DNA from: Apus apus
Taxonomy: Eukaryota > Chordata > Aves > Apodiformes > Apodidae
Reading direction: 5' to 3'
DNA: 64,000 bases
NCBI RefSeq assembly: GCF_020740795.1
Contig: NC_067282.1
Coordinates: 151,886,858 to 151,950,857, forward strand
Below are positions 39,264 to 52,460 of this stretch, piece by piece. The translations under genes and the position numbers were made by a program. The notes beneath the pieces were generated by a model. The model had not been told where the DNA came from. It saw only the letters and a list, made by a program, of their open reading frames with translations, and ran no database searches. Position 1 is the first letter of the stretch. Every line of letters begins with the position of its first letter.

Positions 39264-40619
39264 CCGTAACAAGGATGGCATGAATGCAGACAGGAGCTCA
39301 CTGCAACACTGACATCATTGACTTGAGCCAGAAAGGTCAGTGCACAGCTCTAAAGGACTCTTCATACCCATTGGAAACATGCTGACCCTCCACAATGCCA
39401 GGCCCCAAAGTGGCCTCCAGGGAGAGAGGGGGTTGGAGAGGCTGCACATCAGCTCACCCTCTCCTTCTGCCTGCCTCATGCTCACATGCACACTGTAGCT
39501 GTTTCAGGCTCTCTCACACAGTTTGCCTCTCACACACACAGGCTCTAGCACAAACACAAATGCTATAGGATACGTCTCTCACGCATCTTATAGGATTCCT
39601 CTCACCACAGTGTCTGTTTCACATGCACAGTCTCTCTCTTTCACACTCGTGCTTCATACACCTCTTTCTTCTGCCTCTTTCTCACACCGGTGGGAGTTTC
39701 AGGGAAAAAGGCTCTGTCTTATTCACTCCTTTAGCAGTACCTCACTCCTGCCAGTCTGTACCACTTGTTTGGTGTATTACTGCCATTTCTTTGCTCAGGG
39801 CTCAGTTCCCTCCCCTCAAGGAGGAGCTCAAACCCTTATGGCTCCGCAAGAAAGGTGTCCCAATTTGTAGGATTTTCCAGACATGCCTTAATTTTAATTC
39901 ACAGGTGCATGAGGGTTTTGCTTCAGACCCTACTCTGTTTGGCTGTATTACCTGTCAGAAAGTGATGGTTCCAGCATATGGCAGGTCCATGTGAGTCAAC
40001 CTGAACACCAAGTGAGCTCAATGTGAAAACAAGCTACACAGGAGCAAAGATCAGCCCTGAAAGAGGAACTGTTGAACTGCAGCTTGGAAGAGAGCTGATC
40101 CTCTTCATCGCTATTCCAAGTGTGGATTATCACAGTAAGTACCCCTATGCAAATGGATAAATGGAATTATTCCTTAATCTTATGTTTTCTTTTCTTCCCA
40201 GGTCACCAATACTGATTGGTAGGTTATGTTGTTCTTGCAGATGGGTCTTTGTGAAAATAAGAATTCATATTTTAACAGCAGTGCTGTTCTAAGTGTGATG
40301 TCTGAAGACTGTAAGAGTGGTAAGATTTGTAGAGAATGATCAGCTATAACATATGCAGAAAGAAATGTACAGGGTGTCAGACACACAATCAGGTCTGGAG
40401 GAGATAAATGCAACGGGCTTGAAGAAGAGCTTGTCTATTTTTATTTGAGTTGTAAAAAAAACCAAAAAACAAAAAAACTTTATAAACTTTGCTTCATCAA
40501 CATCACTCCATCATGGCAAGAATCAGAAATACATGGATTCCTCACAGCAGCATGCCTCTAAGAAAACAAAGCAATTTAAGTTCCATCCTTCCTAGTTGGC
40601 ATGAACCTTTCCATGACTT

Positions 40620-41025
40620 CATATAGACTGAGACCTTCCATAAGGACATTTACTTTTCTCCAGCCCTCAAGCACTACTCTCAGTCATCATGAGTGTTCAG
40701 ATAAGATTGAGATTGACCTTGAAATTACATCAGCCAGCTTCCTTAGTACTGCTGGATTCATCCCATCAGGGGCTGTGGACTTACGTATGTCCAGTTTGCT
40801 TCAGTATTCTCTGATCCTCTTCCACCAAGGTTTAGTTGCTCCATATTTCCACTGGTCTCTGGAGCCTGGCATTTCTGAAGACTGGTCTTGATAGAAAAGA
40901 CTGATCTGAAGAAGAAATTAAATACCTAAGTCTTTTCTGTGTCCTCTGTCACCAGGGCACCTGCCCATTTAGCAGTGGGCCCACATTTTCCCAAGTCTTT
41001 TTTCAACACTTAAATAATTTGTACT
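40620..41025 (-). mobile_element. Decayed CR1 ORF2 relic between endonuclease and RT
   Basis: The minus-strand translation keeps the linker string GALVTEDTEKT, then a degraded match to the segment leading into the RT N-terminal region (LVEEDQ), with several stops. The plus strand shows CACCAGGGCACCTGCCC and CAGTGGGCCCACATTTTCCC, words I associate with this part of avian CR1. Both ends are unclear. It is not part of the element at 42288, which is closed by its own 3' tail. Confidence 0.55.
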
Positions 41026-42123
41026 TTTGTTTGGTTTACGGTTTTGGACAGCCATGGGGACCTCATCTGGTGTCTTAATTCAGAGGCACTCAGCACTATG
41101 TCCCAGAGGTAAGTAGTGCAGAGTGTACCTACCATCTGCTCATGAGAGATGTGAAGTTGACCGCAAACAAGGTCATTAGCACATCTAGCGTAGACCCACA
41201 TCTCCCAGGATCAACCCCACAGGGATTTTCCTGGCTCAAGACCTATCTTGGTTCAGAAGGGACTTTAGGTCACGACACCATATGTTTCAGCTTCTTCCTT
41301 ATCTATTTTCACCAATAAAATCCTAATTTCTTCTATTCTACCACTCGCCACACACACTCCCGTGTCAGCAATCACTGACATCAGGATTCTCATCATGAGG
41401 CAAATGTTGCTGCTAGGAGGATTCTGCTGCCCTGGTACCATGGTTCTCTCTCTGTCATGTCATCCAATGTGCCTGGCCTTGGTCACAACACCTGCCAAGG
41501 TGCTGACCAGAGGAGCTGGGAATACTGTGGTGCCCACGGCAAGCATGTCTCCTGGACTGTCCTGACTTACCTTATTTTATTTTATGAGAAGCCCAAGCTA
41601 AAGGTAGTTCTTTCTCCTGTTCATTTTCCTGATTGCTGCTGTGTAAATTTCAGCTTTCTTCTACCTGAGATCCCACTTGCCCTTTCAGTCCATGCCAAAT
41701 AGTTACAAAGCCTGAATTTTATGCAAGCACTTGCTGTGTGCTGGGAGAAACGTCAACAGCAGCTGCAGAAACTCTGTTCTGAAACGGTGAGTCTCACTGC
41801 TGCAATGCTGGAAAGCTTCAGATGCAGTTGTTTTCACGTCAGGTCTGTCAGATGATATTAACGTCAGGCTAAGAGGTATCTGGCATTTCGGACCACTGCA
41901 GCAACCTTGCTGGGTAGACCTTGGCACAAGGTTGACAGAGGTTGAATAAGATGCGCAAAGGTGCAGAAAACTGGATGTACTGGATCAGCATGAAAGTCTG
42001 TCTGTCCCAGTGAGGGCACTGACAATGTCCAAGGCTGGATACTGGGCAAGAGCAGTGCAATGAGCCTTCCCTGTTTTCTTTTTCCTGATACTCAGCAGCA
42101 GCAGTTTGAAAACTTATAGGATC
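41026..42123. other. Noncoding, no gene recognised
   Basis: Unique-looking sequence between two CR1-derived stretches. Confidence 0.55.
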
Positions 42124-42170
42124 AATCATAGAATAATTTTGATTGGAAAAGACCTTTCAGAAATTTGGTT
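42124..42170 (-). mobile_element. Possible short CR1 3' end remnant
   Basis: ATCATAGAATAATTTTGATT followed by GGAAAAGACCTTTCAGAAA resembles the reversed CR1 tail and first 3' block, but the similarity fades within 50 bases. Confidence 0.4.
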
Positions 42171-42287
42171 AAAACACTTTGGCAAGGAGTCTCACAAGTT
42201 AATTTCTGTACTATGATGTGATGTTTCCTTGGATTTTCCCTTAAGCCCAATTCCTGATCATTTGTTCTCACATTGCAAGGTCAATCA

Positions 42288-44500
42288 CAGAATCACAGAA
42301 TCTTAGGGGTTGGAAGGGCCCTCAAAACATCATCTAGTCCAACCCCCCTGCCAGAGCAGGGTCACCTGGAGTACATCACACAGGAATGCGTCCATGGGAC
42401 TTCTCTTAATAATTGTTTGAAGAGGCCGAAGTTGGCCGTGTGGAAGTCCAGGGTTGTGGTCCTGCTAGGTATTCTGTTCCTCCCACACAGGATCCTGCAC
42501 TCCACCATCTCGTGATCACTGCAGCCAAGGCTGCCGTTGACCGTCACCGCTTCAACCAGACCCTCCTTGTCGGTGAGCACAAGATCCAGCAGTGCTCCTC
42601 TCCTAGTTGGTTTGTCCACCATTTGTATCAAGAAGTTATCATTGATGCACTGGAGGAACCTCCCAGATTGTGAATGGTTGGCTCTGTAGGCCTTCCAGCA
42701 AATATCTGGGTAGTTAAAATCCCCCATGAGGACTAAGGGCTGTAGTTGCGAGGCTGCTTTCAGCTGCCTGTAGAAAGCCTCATCAACTCCCTCTTCCTGA
42801 TCAGGAGGCCTGTAATAGACCCCCACACCTGTATCACCCATGCCAGCCTGCCCCTTAATTTGTACCCACAGACTTTCCACTTGCTCCTCATCGGCCCCTG
42901 GACAGAACTCAATGACCCCATTCCAGTCCTGTGAGCTGTCCCACCACGTCTCTGTAATTGCCACCAGATCATAACCCTTAGAGCGCACACAGACCTCTAA
43001 CTCCTCCTGTTTATTCCCCATGCTGCCTGCACTGGTGTGCAGGCATTTCAGAGAGTGAGCTGAGCATGCTGGTGGCACCCTTGGGAGGCGGGAGGCCTTC
43101 TGGTCTTCATTAATACTAGAACAATGCCCCACTAGTTCAAACCCAGCTACAACCCCCTCCCACTTTGAATCTAATTTAAAGCTCTGTGAATGAGCCCTGC
43201 TAACTCCTGCCCTAGGACCCGTCCCTGCGGGACAGGGTCTTCCCATCCAATGCCAGCAGGCCCAGTGTCCTGGAAATCAAACCATTCAGGAGTTTTGTCC
43301 CCTATCGCCTTCAAGTCTAGTTTAAAGCTCTCTCAACGAGTCCTGCTAACTCCTGGCCAAGAATCCTTTTCCCCCTTGTTGACAGATCTATGCCATTGTT
43401 TGCTAGCATCCCTGCTGCCCTGTAAACATCTCCGTGATCGAAAAAGCACAAAGTTCATCCGACGGCCTCTAAGCCATACATTAATCAGTTGTGCTTTTCT
43501 AGTCCTTTCAGCTTTTCCTGCCACTGAAGGAACTGAGGAAAAGACCACCTGTGCTCCTGATCCCTCAAGCATTCAGCCTAGTTCTCTGAAACCTCTTTTC
43601 ATCACCCTGGGACTTGCCTTGGCAACCTCCTCGGTGCCCACCTGCATGACCACTAGTGGGTAGTGACCAGAGGGCTGCACCAGGCCTGGGAGCTTCTTGG
43701 TGACATCGCTAACCCAGGCCCCAGGGAGGCAGCAGATCTCCCTGAGGGTTGGGTCTGACCGGCATATGGGGCCCTCAGCTCCGCTTGGAAGAGAATCTCC
43801 TACAACAATTATCTTCCTCTTGTTCTTAGCAGAGGCAGTCCTAATGCATGGGGCAGACTTGCCTCGGCAACTCCCTGGACAGACCTTTGTCAGTAACCTC
43901 AGTTACCTGGTTTTCCTGATCCAGGGCCATATCCCTGTTCTGTTAGGGCACACGTGAAGGTGAGGGAAGCCAGGAGCCGGTTTGCCTGTTGCCCTGAGCA
44001 GGGACCCACTTCCAGTTCCCCTCTTCTCTCAGGTCCCCTTCCTCTGCCAGGTGACAGGAAGGCAGAGGGTCCTCTACTTCTTGTGAAGCCTCCACCTTAA
44101 GGTTTTGTCTCAAGGATAGTAGGGTATTACTCCACCAATCTATTTCTCTTCCACAATCCCGGATACTCCGCAATCTTTCCACCTCCTGTTTCAGCTCAGC
44201 CACTGGGCTGAGTAAATCATTCACCTGGTCACAGCACACACAGGTGTTCTCTCTGCCAGGCTCTTCTGCTGTGCCATGCCCTGCTTGCCTGCTCCTGGTC
44301 GCCTGCTCCTGGTCGCCGCGCTCCCCAGGGGCTGCTTCTACCTGAGGGGGCCAGGCCCCATCCCTTTGCATCTGCCCACGGCAAGTCAGAGCTGCCGCTC
44401 CCCAGAAACTCTCACTCCCCGCCCAGGGACAGGGGCTGGGACTGACTCCCTCCCATTCTCTCCATTTCTCTTTCTCTCACCTTCTCTTCCTCGGTTTTGC
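42288..44500 (-). mobile_element. CR1 LINE with ORF1 and endonuclease but no reverse transcriptase
   Basis: On the minus strand the element reads ORF1, then ORF2 endonuclease, then the CR1 3' tail. ORF1: an N-terminal part (43943-44371) with CVCCDQV and a leucine/glutamate-rich segment ending in REIDWW, then an esterase-like part with the GDSL block near 43790-43815, broken by frameshifts or stops. ORF2: the 294-codon frame 42362-43246 contains a full apurinic-type endonuclease, with ETW (residues ~99-101), GDFN (~175-178) and SDH (~243-245). Straight after the endonuclease end (LLREVPW) the sequence jumps to the common CR1 3' end at about 42391-42396. The reverse transcriptase and C-terminal domain are absent. 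Most CR1 copies are 5'-truncated, so this pattern is unusual. The 5' limit near 44500 is approximate. Not autonomous. Confidence 0.88.
42362..43246 (-). pseudogene. CR1 ORF2 fragment: apurinic-type endonuclease domain only
   Basis: An uninterrupted 294-codon frame. Its first ~70 codons come from upstream CR1 sequence; the endonuclease begins near TSAGSMGNKQEE and keeps the acidic and histidine catalytic blocks ETW, GDFN and SDH. The last ~10 codons are read out of frame through the 3' tail after the deletion junction. A complete ORF2 would continue with reverse transcriptase, so this is a remnant, although the endonuclease frame itself looks intact. Confidence 0.85.
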
Positions 44501-47019
44501 TGAGTGTTTCCTTGCAGTTCAGCCGCTGCAGAAGGGATCCACCAGCACAATCCCTCGCTCTGGTGTTCCTTGCCTCAGTGGCTTCACCGAAATATTTTTG
44601 CCCTGCTTGCCTTCTTCAGATGATTTGTGATTTTAGGACTCTCAGTGGAGAAGATGCAAAGAGCTTTGATTCATGCTACTACAGCAAATTTTCTGCTGAT
44701 GTTCCACAAAATATTTCCTTAATTTGGAAGAAAGGTCACATTCCCTGAGCAGATAAATTTGCCCCACCTGCTTGGTGGTCACCTGGTGACGATCATACAG
44801 AGACCAGGAAACATATGCCTTCTTCCAGTGTGCTTTTTACTTGCCTGGGACACTAGCAATTGAGGAGTAACTATGTGGGTTGCCCCATCTGGAGGATGAC
44901 ATGATAGCTTTCTGCAGGGAATGTTTCTGACAAGAGTCTCCTGGATGTGCACTGTGCAAGGAACTTTGGTGCAGATCTGAGGGATCTCTCTGTCCAGGTT
45001 GTTCCAAATGGTGTCAGCAGCAGCTCAGAGAGGGAGCTGACCCATAAAGGGAATCCTTTCCCACCCTCCAACCCCTTTCATTTATAACAGCAGGTGGAGA
45101 GCATATGTTCCCCATCACACACAAGAGGAACCCTGCTGCAGCTACAGCCCTTGATCATGGTAGGATCTGTCTCCAGAAAAACATAAGTTGGCAACAAAGC
45201 CTTAGACTCTACATGGCTTGGAGACTCTATGTCCCATAGCACTCAGCTGGGGCTGTGACACTCTGGTAAAGAAAAGAGATCTGATGCCCCACAGACAAGA
45301 CCACACGCTCACAAGGTCTCTGCTAGAAGGCACACTCCATTGCTACCACTCTGCCACCATCCCTTCCTCAACCTCGTGCTGTTTGCAGCCTCATTATGCT
45401 CCAGGGCCCAACACTGCCCCATCACCATCACATGAAGTGTCAAGCACTGGCAAAACAGATGCATGTCTCTCCACCCTGTTCAGCTTGATGGATCCCAATA
45501 TAGACATGGTGAATTATCTGAAGACACAGCTGTAGAACAGCTGGTTCAGCTAGATCCCAAGACATTTTTCTTTTAATCTGACACCTTGTGTCTCTCACTG
45601 CCGCACTCAGAGACCTTGATTTTCACCTGAGATCTCCCCATTTACTAGGAATCTTTGCAGTCTGGCTTCAGGGCTCCTGCAAGTGAAGAAAAAAAAACAG
45701 TCCCAGTTACCCTATCCATGAACAAGCTGCTAAAAATACCAGAATCACGTGGGATTAAGCCTGTGCTGGCTGTATACAGAGACAGGGCTTATTTAATATA
45801 TCACTGCAACACAAAGGTCTGAGGGATTCATTGAGATTTTCTTTCTCTGCCCACCAAAGCTACTCTCTGACTGAGCTATTATGTGTTGAGTCAAATTTTT
45901 CTTTGCCCTGCTTAGAACCTGTGAAGGTGCTGGGTCTGTCCCCTGCTTGCAAGAACAACATGTTACTTAATCTGCCTCAGTCATTTCTGATTTGATGCCC
46001 CTGCTCAAATCTACTCTACTTCCTCTGTACTATGGTCTTTGTTAAGAAATTCCAGCCTGTGGTCAATGCCCACAGTAGATCATCTCTGGGATCAGCTTGT
46101 GGGAGAAATTGGCTACGGTTGAGAACATTCAATAAGGAACCAGGAGAGACATGGGGATCTGGCAGGACTGTTTGTAAGGGAAGGGGCCTGATCCCTCATG
46201 GAAATATTTTCCAGGAATGCTCTCAGTGTTCATTAGATTCCTATTTCTGACTGTATGGCACCGTGTTAGAATGGGCCTGACTCTGCCCTTCCTACTCCAC
46301 AATCAAGGCCATTTCTGGAAGTCACAACTTGGGTAATTTGGGCAGAGGCATCACCTCAGAAGTGACTGAAGCAGAGAATATCCAACTGCTTGATGGGCTG
46401 CATTTCCATTTTCCTATCCTCATTTTGAAGGGCTGTACCTTCACTTTCTTCCAGCCCCTGTTTAATATAACAGCAAGGTTCAGTGTCCAGCAGGCTCTGT
46501 TATTTTTTCTCTAAAATTAAATTTCTTTTCTGACCCAGCCTAGAAGGACAAAGCTGTAGGACTGGGGAGGAGCAATATATGTGTGTATACATGAAAGAGA
46601 CATCCTAAATTTGTTTCACACACTGACTGTATCTCAGCTGCATCCCAGATTCCACCTTCTGTCAACCTCAGTGCAGTCTAGGCAAGCCCCACTGCAGTGC
46701 ATGTTTGGCTGGGAATCTTAACAGGATTTTTGGTGACATACTGAGGCAGAAATGCTCAAAACCCAGTGGTGAATACTCTCTCAGACAAGTTTTGTCTTTC
46801 TTCATCCCTTCCTGAGCAATGAGCTGGCATTTTTTTTTGCCTAGTTTTTTTTGGGTTTTTCCACCCCATATGGTCAATATTTAATTTTTGGTGAAAATAG
46901 ATGTTTTTCGCATCCTGTTTCCCTGCAGGAAATCACTTCCTTGCAGGTTTGGATGAGTCAAGATGTGAGGAATTATATTAGATTTTGTATGAGAGAGGAA
47001 AATATGTGGACATGGCAGG

Positions 47020-47220
47020 AGACAGAAGGGGTCAAACAGAGGGAAGGAAATAAAAGGACAACAGATGGAAGGTGCTGAATGAAAGCATCAGGAAAGTGAA
47101 AGAATGAAGAGATGGAGGAAGTAACGATTCTCTAAGGAAAATAAAGATGAGAGACAGTGAAGAAAGGTGGAGAACAGAGAAAAAAGAAAAAAATGGGAAG
47201 TGTGAAGGGAAAGGTGAGTG
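47020..47220. repeat. Purine-rich (GA) low-complexity tract
   Basis: Dominated by A and G on the plus strand with repeated GGAA, GAAAG and AGAGA words; imperfect. Confidence 0.7.
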
Positions 47221-48824
47221 GGAATTGTGAGGAAAACACAGTATGCAGGAAAGAAGGAGAGAAGTGATGGCCTAGAAGATAAAGCAGATGTGAGGGGAAA
47301 ACTCATGTCCTCTTCAGACAGTGCTTCAGATGACTGGCTGCTTCTCACAGGTAACGACCAGGGAGAAGAAGGCCAGAGCTCTGATTGCCATCATGTGTTG
47401 CCTGCCTCCATCTGCCAGTTAGACTTGGAACTTAGTGATGTGGAGACAAAGTGAGGGAGACAAATCTCCTCCATTTCCCAAAGGTGCTTCATGAAGTCTA
47501 TCTGTGGCACAAGGGATGTGACTTTCCAATAGAACCAGAGAAGTCCATCCCTCCCCCAGATCCAGAATGGAGTTCTTAAGTTTCTTCAGACCCAGGATGT
47601 CTGTAACAGTGTAACTTCACAGATGTACTGATCTTGAAGTTTATACTCTTCTGTGGAAAGAACCCATAATATGCCAGTGATCACTCCAAGGCCTTTTAGC
47701 AACAAGAAAAGTTTCTGACTCCTCTGAGAGGGTATGGGGGGTAAAGAGGCTGTGCTGGCAAAGGTGACCTCCTCACAGCATCCCTACATAGCAACAATTG
47801 CAAGCAGGAAGGAGAGCTGCCATCTAAACCTCCTTCACAGGCTGGCTAACCTGCCTCAGGCAATCTCACTTTCAGGCACACTGTATAATAAGGCTGGAAA
47901 AATCAGTGTTCCCTTCTTTGTTAAGGATCTGGTTTAGGGGTGAGGGAGCAGTGCCTCTTCATGATCCCCAGGCTCAAAGAGCCCAGCACTGACAAAGTGG
48001 AGACAGGTGCAGACAGAGCAGCTCTGGGATGTTGGGGACAGCAAAATTTGGAGAATCATCTCTCATGTTCTCACACCCCACCACTGGACTGGTGCTCTCT
48101 TCCACAGGCAGACCAGCCTTCTTTGGGAAGCAGGAAGAACCCATGATGCCTTCTTACAGAAACAGGCTTTGCATGCCAGAGCAGAGTTGCCATCTGGCAG
48201 CTGTGGGTGGCCAAGTGACTTTCAGAGGTCACACAAGCCTTGTTTTTTTATGCATGTTGCCCTGGCAAGTTCTGTCTTCCAGCTCATCTCCCTGCAGCAG
48301 TGGAGGGAGGAATGAGGACCAGTGAGGGATCTGCTGTCCACCTACCCCTCCAATATCAGACCACAGTTCCATAGTTTAAAAACCCTCCACCTCCAACACA
48401 ACAGTCATTAAACAAAATTCAAGACCAGCTCAGGATGATCTGCCTCCTCTGGGCCTCTTTTTATGTGCTGGTTTTAGAGAGCCACTGCTTTTGCTCTAGC
48501 AAAAGCTGGATTCCCATTAGCTGATGCTGAGAACTGGCTCTCTTCTCCCAGCGGCATTTTCTCCACCACCATGTACTCCCACTGCTCCTCTGCAGTTTGT
48601 GTCCAGTCTTGCTCTTCAGTGTCATAAGAGCTGTTTGCTCCATCCCAGCACCTTCAATACTACTAAGGAGCCAGAACAGCCTTTTCCTGGCCGCTGCAAC
48701 CACCATCAATACCACTGACACATCCTTACTCCTCTCCTGTCCCTAAAGGCAACTTTGCCTACAATAGCCCTGAAAGCAGGACACCATCCTCATGGAGTAT
48801 GGTAACATAGCCCTGGAAAGCCTC

Positions 48825-48847
48825 TAATTAACCCTAATTATCTAATT
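48825..48847. promoter_or_regulatory. Cluster of three TAATT(A) homeodomain-type sites
   Basis: TAATTA at 48825-48830 and 48835-48840, then TAATT at 48843-48847, about one helical turn apart. They could be homeodomain binding sites; function is inferred only. Confidence 0.3.
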
Positions 48848-51800
48848 CACTGCTTCACCGTGTCAGCTGCTGCCACAAAATGCTCAACAGTGTCAAAAAT
48901 ACCAGTTATCTCCCTGGCTGCCACTTAAGAAGCAGAGAGAAAGAGAAATGGGTGTCACAGGCAGGAATTCTAATGGATGGTAGTGTCACAAGACAGAGAA
49001 AGAAACACACAGCAGAGAAACAGAGGCAGCAGCTCTCTCCTCACCTTATCAGGAAGGAATGAGAGGCTGGGATCTTGTGTGTCTTGTGCTGCAATGCCTA
49101 GCCTGAGCAAAGCCCAGAATGGAACCCTTTATTCCTCCAGACAAGTAGATATCAAGACACTAAGCAGCCATTTGCTTTGACTGAAGGCACTCATATACAA
49201 CAGGTGCAGCCACTTCAGCCTTCATAAATTTAACCTGCTGGGCCTAGCACCTCCTTGTCCTGATGAATCTGCCCTATGACTCATTTTTGCTTGGCTTGAC
49301 CATTTTTGTCAGCTGCATCCCTGTCTTCCAGGATCATGGTCCAGCAGCCCAAGGGCCAGTTCAAGTTTTTAGAAATTCCCAGCTATCCTAACCCTTAAAC
49401 TCACCCTGGGATAAACTCCAGACATTCAAGAAGGGAAAGAACAGAGGGAAATCCTCAGGCCTGTGTGAGCAGGCAACAGCAGGTAGCTGGGCCAGGCTTC
49501 TGCCTATCTGCTCACAAGTCTTTGGGTGAGCCTGCCTCTTCCTCGTGTTCCTTGTTTGTGCTTCTCCAAGCTCTTCAAGCTTCTTCTTCAAGCTCCATCT
49601 CATTATTCAGGTCCCGTTTGTCCCTCACTACTCATGGCAAAGCCTCCACTGTCTTTGAAGCTGGAGCAAGACAAGGGGGACAAGGCACTGGGCCGGAAAA
49701 TTGGGTGCAGAAGTTGCAATGAATTCTTAATGATTCCATTTCTAGTGAAATATAGAGAGATGGAGCTGAATGCTCTTCTTTTTAGAAGTGTTTCTTATTT
49801 AAAAAGTGATGAGGTTTTTGATCCATTTTGCACAGCAGCATTGGCTGGGCCCCTGCTTACTTCTGCCTTGCTTAGCAGGAGTCACCAATACAGCTCCTCA
49901 GACTCACTTTTGATGCTGTTCCCTCTTCCTTTGAGGACATGTGTTAACTATCAGTCCCTGAATTGCCTGGCAATCCCTCTGCGAGAGATATCATATAACC
50001 ATGTTATGAGAGACAGATCCTGTCCCAGAAAGCCTGATGAAAGAAGGGAAGACACGGGTCCCTGTTGGATACTTGGGAAGCCAAGGAATGCAGCAGTTCT
50101 CTAACTTGCTTTAGTCCCACCAAGCCTGTGGCAGAACCTTGAGTTTGGTTGTATAGTGCAGCACTAGTGATACTAAGCCATCCATCATCTTAACTATGTA
50201 TGTGAACCTGTTCTTTGTGTATTCAAGTCCTCTTTCCATCTGTCTTATCATCTCACTCCTAAATCTTTCACTCTCAGGGTGTTCAGGTTTGCCTTCTCTC
50301 ACTTTGTGTTTCCTCCAAGGATGAGAAGGGAGATGTAGAGGTTGTTCAATGCCATCCTCTGCTCCCCTATACAAGATGGGCACAGCCTGTGCCCTTACAC
50401 TCCCAAATCCCCCTGGATTCTGTGTACATCTTAGTCCCTGTTCCAGCTCTGCAGAGCACACAGCTCTGCGTTTTAATTGAGAGTGCATCCAAGACCTGGG
50501 GAAAGATGTTTGCTTTACCATTCCCTACGCCCACTCTCCTGCCCCTGAGACACAGCCCTTGGAACAAATGTCATCAGTGTGACCTTCACACCCTCATCCA
50601 CTTGCTCACTGCCCTTCAGAGCTGTTGGTTACTGGTTCCATCGGAGCCAACTTTATACGGCCTGACCCTGAGGAGTCACAATTGCTCAGGGTCCTCAGCC
50701 ACTGGAACTCCATAGAGCAGTAATATCCTCTAATCTGACCTGAGTATTGTAAAAGACACCAGGATTAGGATAGGAAATCAAGGCTCAGAAAGGATGTTAC
50801 TTTTGCAGTGGAAATACGAATCCGTCAGGCTGCGGTTTCACCGGAGATGCTCTTCCAGTCCTGAGAGTCAGCCCAGAAGAGGGCAATGTTGCTCACTTGC
50901 CTGTCTCGTTTCACGACACAAAGGCACATGCATGTGTGCACACAGATCCCAGCAGTCCAGTACGATTTCCAACAAAAGGCTCTGTGGCTAAGTCAGTTCT
51001 TCCTGTGCTGCAGCAAATGATGGCTTGGATAAGTTACTGAGCTTCATCGGGGCCAAAAAGAACCACATCAGCATGAACCAACAACAAGACAACACAAAAT
51101 GGTCTTCCTGAGTCTGCAGCCAGCCTTCAACAGGAAGCAATGCAAAGCTGCACGGTTCTTCTCCATGATGGGTTTGCTTAGCAGGCCAGCTCCTGCCGGC
51201 CACCCAGGTGACTTCCCCCCCTCACACTGTCCACTGCAGCCACTTCACTGTTCACAACACAGTGCTGGGCCTTTCTCCCACTCCATGACGCAGCTGTCAT
51301 GGTCCACCAAGCAGGTTCTGGAGGCAGAGGTCAGTGTGGTTTGCTGCAGAGACTGCATCAACTGGACACAGTCATATTCAAAGGCACTTGAGAGAACAAC
51401 GCAGGCTCCCAGATGCAGCTTACACCTCATCCCTTCCCTGGACACACACTGGATCACACAACCCTGTGCAGAGCCAAGGACTCCCAAGGTCCCTGTCTGG
51501 CATCAGCCAAAGGCTGCTTAAGTACAAACACTTCTTAACTTTTTCATCACAGATAATCTTGGCCCAGAGGACTGACTAGAGTGCCTCCATGTCCCCCCCA
51601 TCCTAACAGTTGCCACTTGGCTTCAGGACACTTGTGATACCTTCAGCCCTGACAGCCTCACCCTAGACAGCATTTGCAAATACATCTTGTCCTTTCTCAT
51701 CCCTGTGGCAAAGCAACCAGATGAAATGCAGGGACTGTAGAGACAACATTTAATTTAGCAACAAAATAAACAGCATGGGGGCACTCTACTGATTAGATTA

Positions 51801-52450
51801 TGCCTCTTTATAAGCTATGCATTAATTTCTCCCAAGGTCTGAGATTCCCTGTCTCAGATACCCCTGCACTGCAGAGATGCAGATGCCAGGAACGCCACCT
51901 TGATCCAAAGATCCAGATTTCCAACATGCACATGACGCTCCGGTTAACCCCAGCAGAGCTCCTCTTCATTATGTACCATTGTCCATCCCCTAGAGATGCA
52001 CAGCCCACCACCATTCCTTCCCACACTGAATCATTCCTCCCAAGTCCAACACAGAGTGTGTCAGACTGTGAAGCATCTGCCTGTAGTAGCATCTCCCTCA
52101 AGGCTGCTCTAATATCAATTCAAGCATTAATAAGAGTCATCAGCTACTGCAGCATATATATACCCAGGAGCTGAAAGTCAGTGTTACGTCCATATTCACA
52201 AACCCCCAAGACCATTTATTGCTGCTCCTCCCTACACTAGGAGCAGAGGCTGTGAGCTCAGCACACCCAAGAAGGAAACTCAGAAGCCATAGTTAGACCT
52301 GTCTGATTAAAGCTGCAAGTGCAAGGGCAAAAGAATAAACCCTCTGAGCCAAGCAGCAGTGCCATTCATGGAGAAAACAGACAAAACAGGAGGTGGAGAA
52401 GAGACAAGATATGCTAGGGAATGGCTGCTATGTCACCATGCACAAATTGG

Positions 52451-52460
52451 CCTAATTAGG
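52451..52460. promoter_or_regulatory. Palindromic homeodomain-type site CCTAATTAGG
   Basis: A perfect 10-bp palindrome centred on TAATTA, within an AT-rich patch (about 52440-52530). It lies just downstream of the inferred ELFN2 3' end. Confidence 0.25.

Larger units (their letters stand above)
32939..40619. other. Noncoding, no gene recognised
   Basis: Contains a purine-rich tract (about 33640-33880) and one of a pair of 35-base near-identical segments (37996-38030); the partner is at 39229-39263. No frame resembles a known protein. Confidence 0.55.

Noticed and set aside
43943-44371. A 142-codon frame with a coiled-coil-like stretch
   Set aside because: It is the N-terminal part of CR1 ORF1, continuous with the rest of the element, not a host gene.
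49526-50104. A 192-codon plus-strand open frame
   Set aside because: No recognisable family and no convincing splice context; parts translate from pyrimidine-rich sequence.
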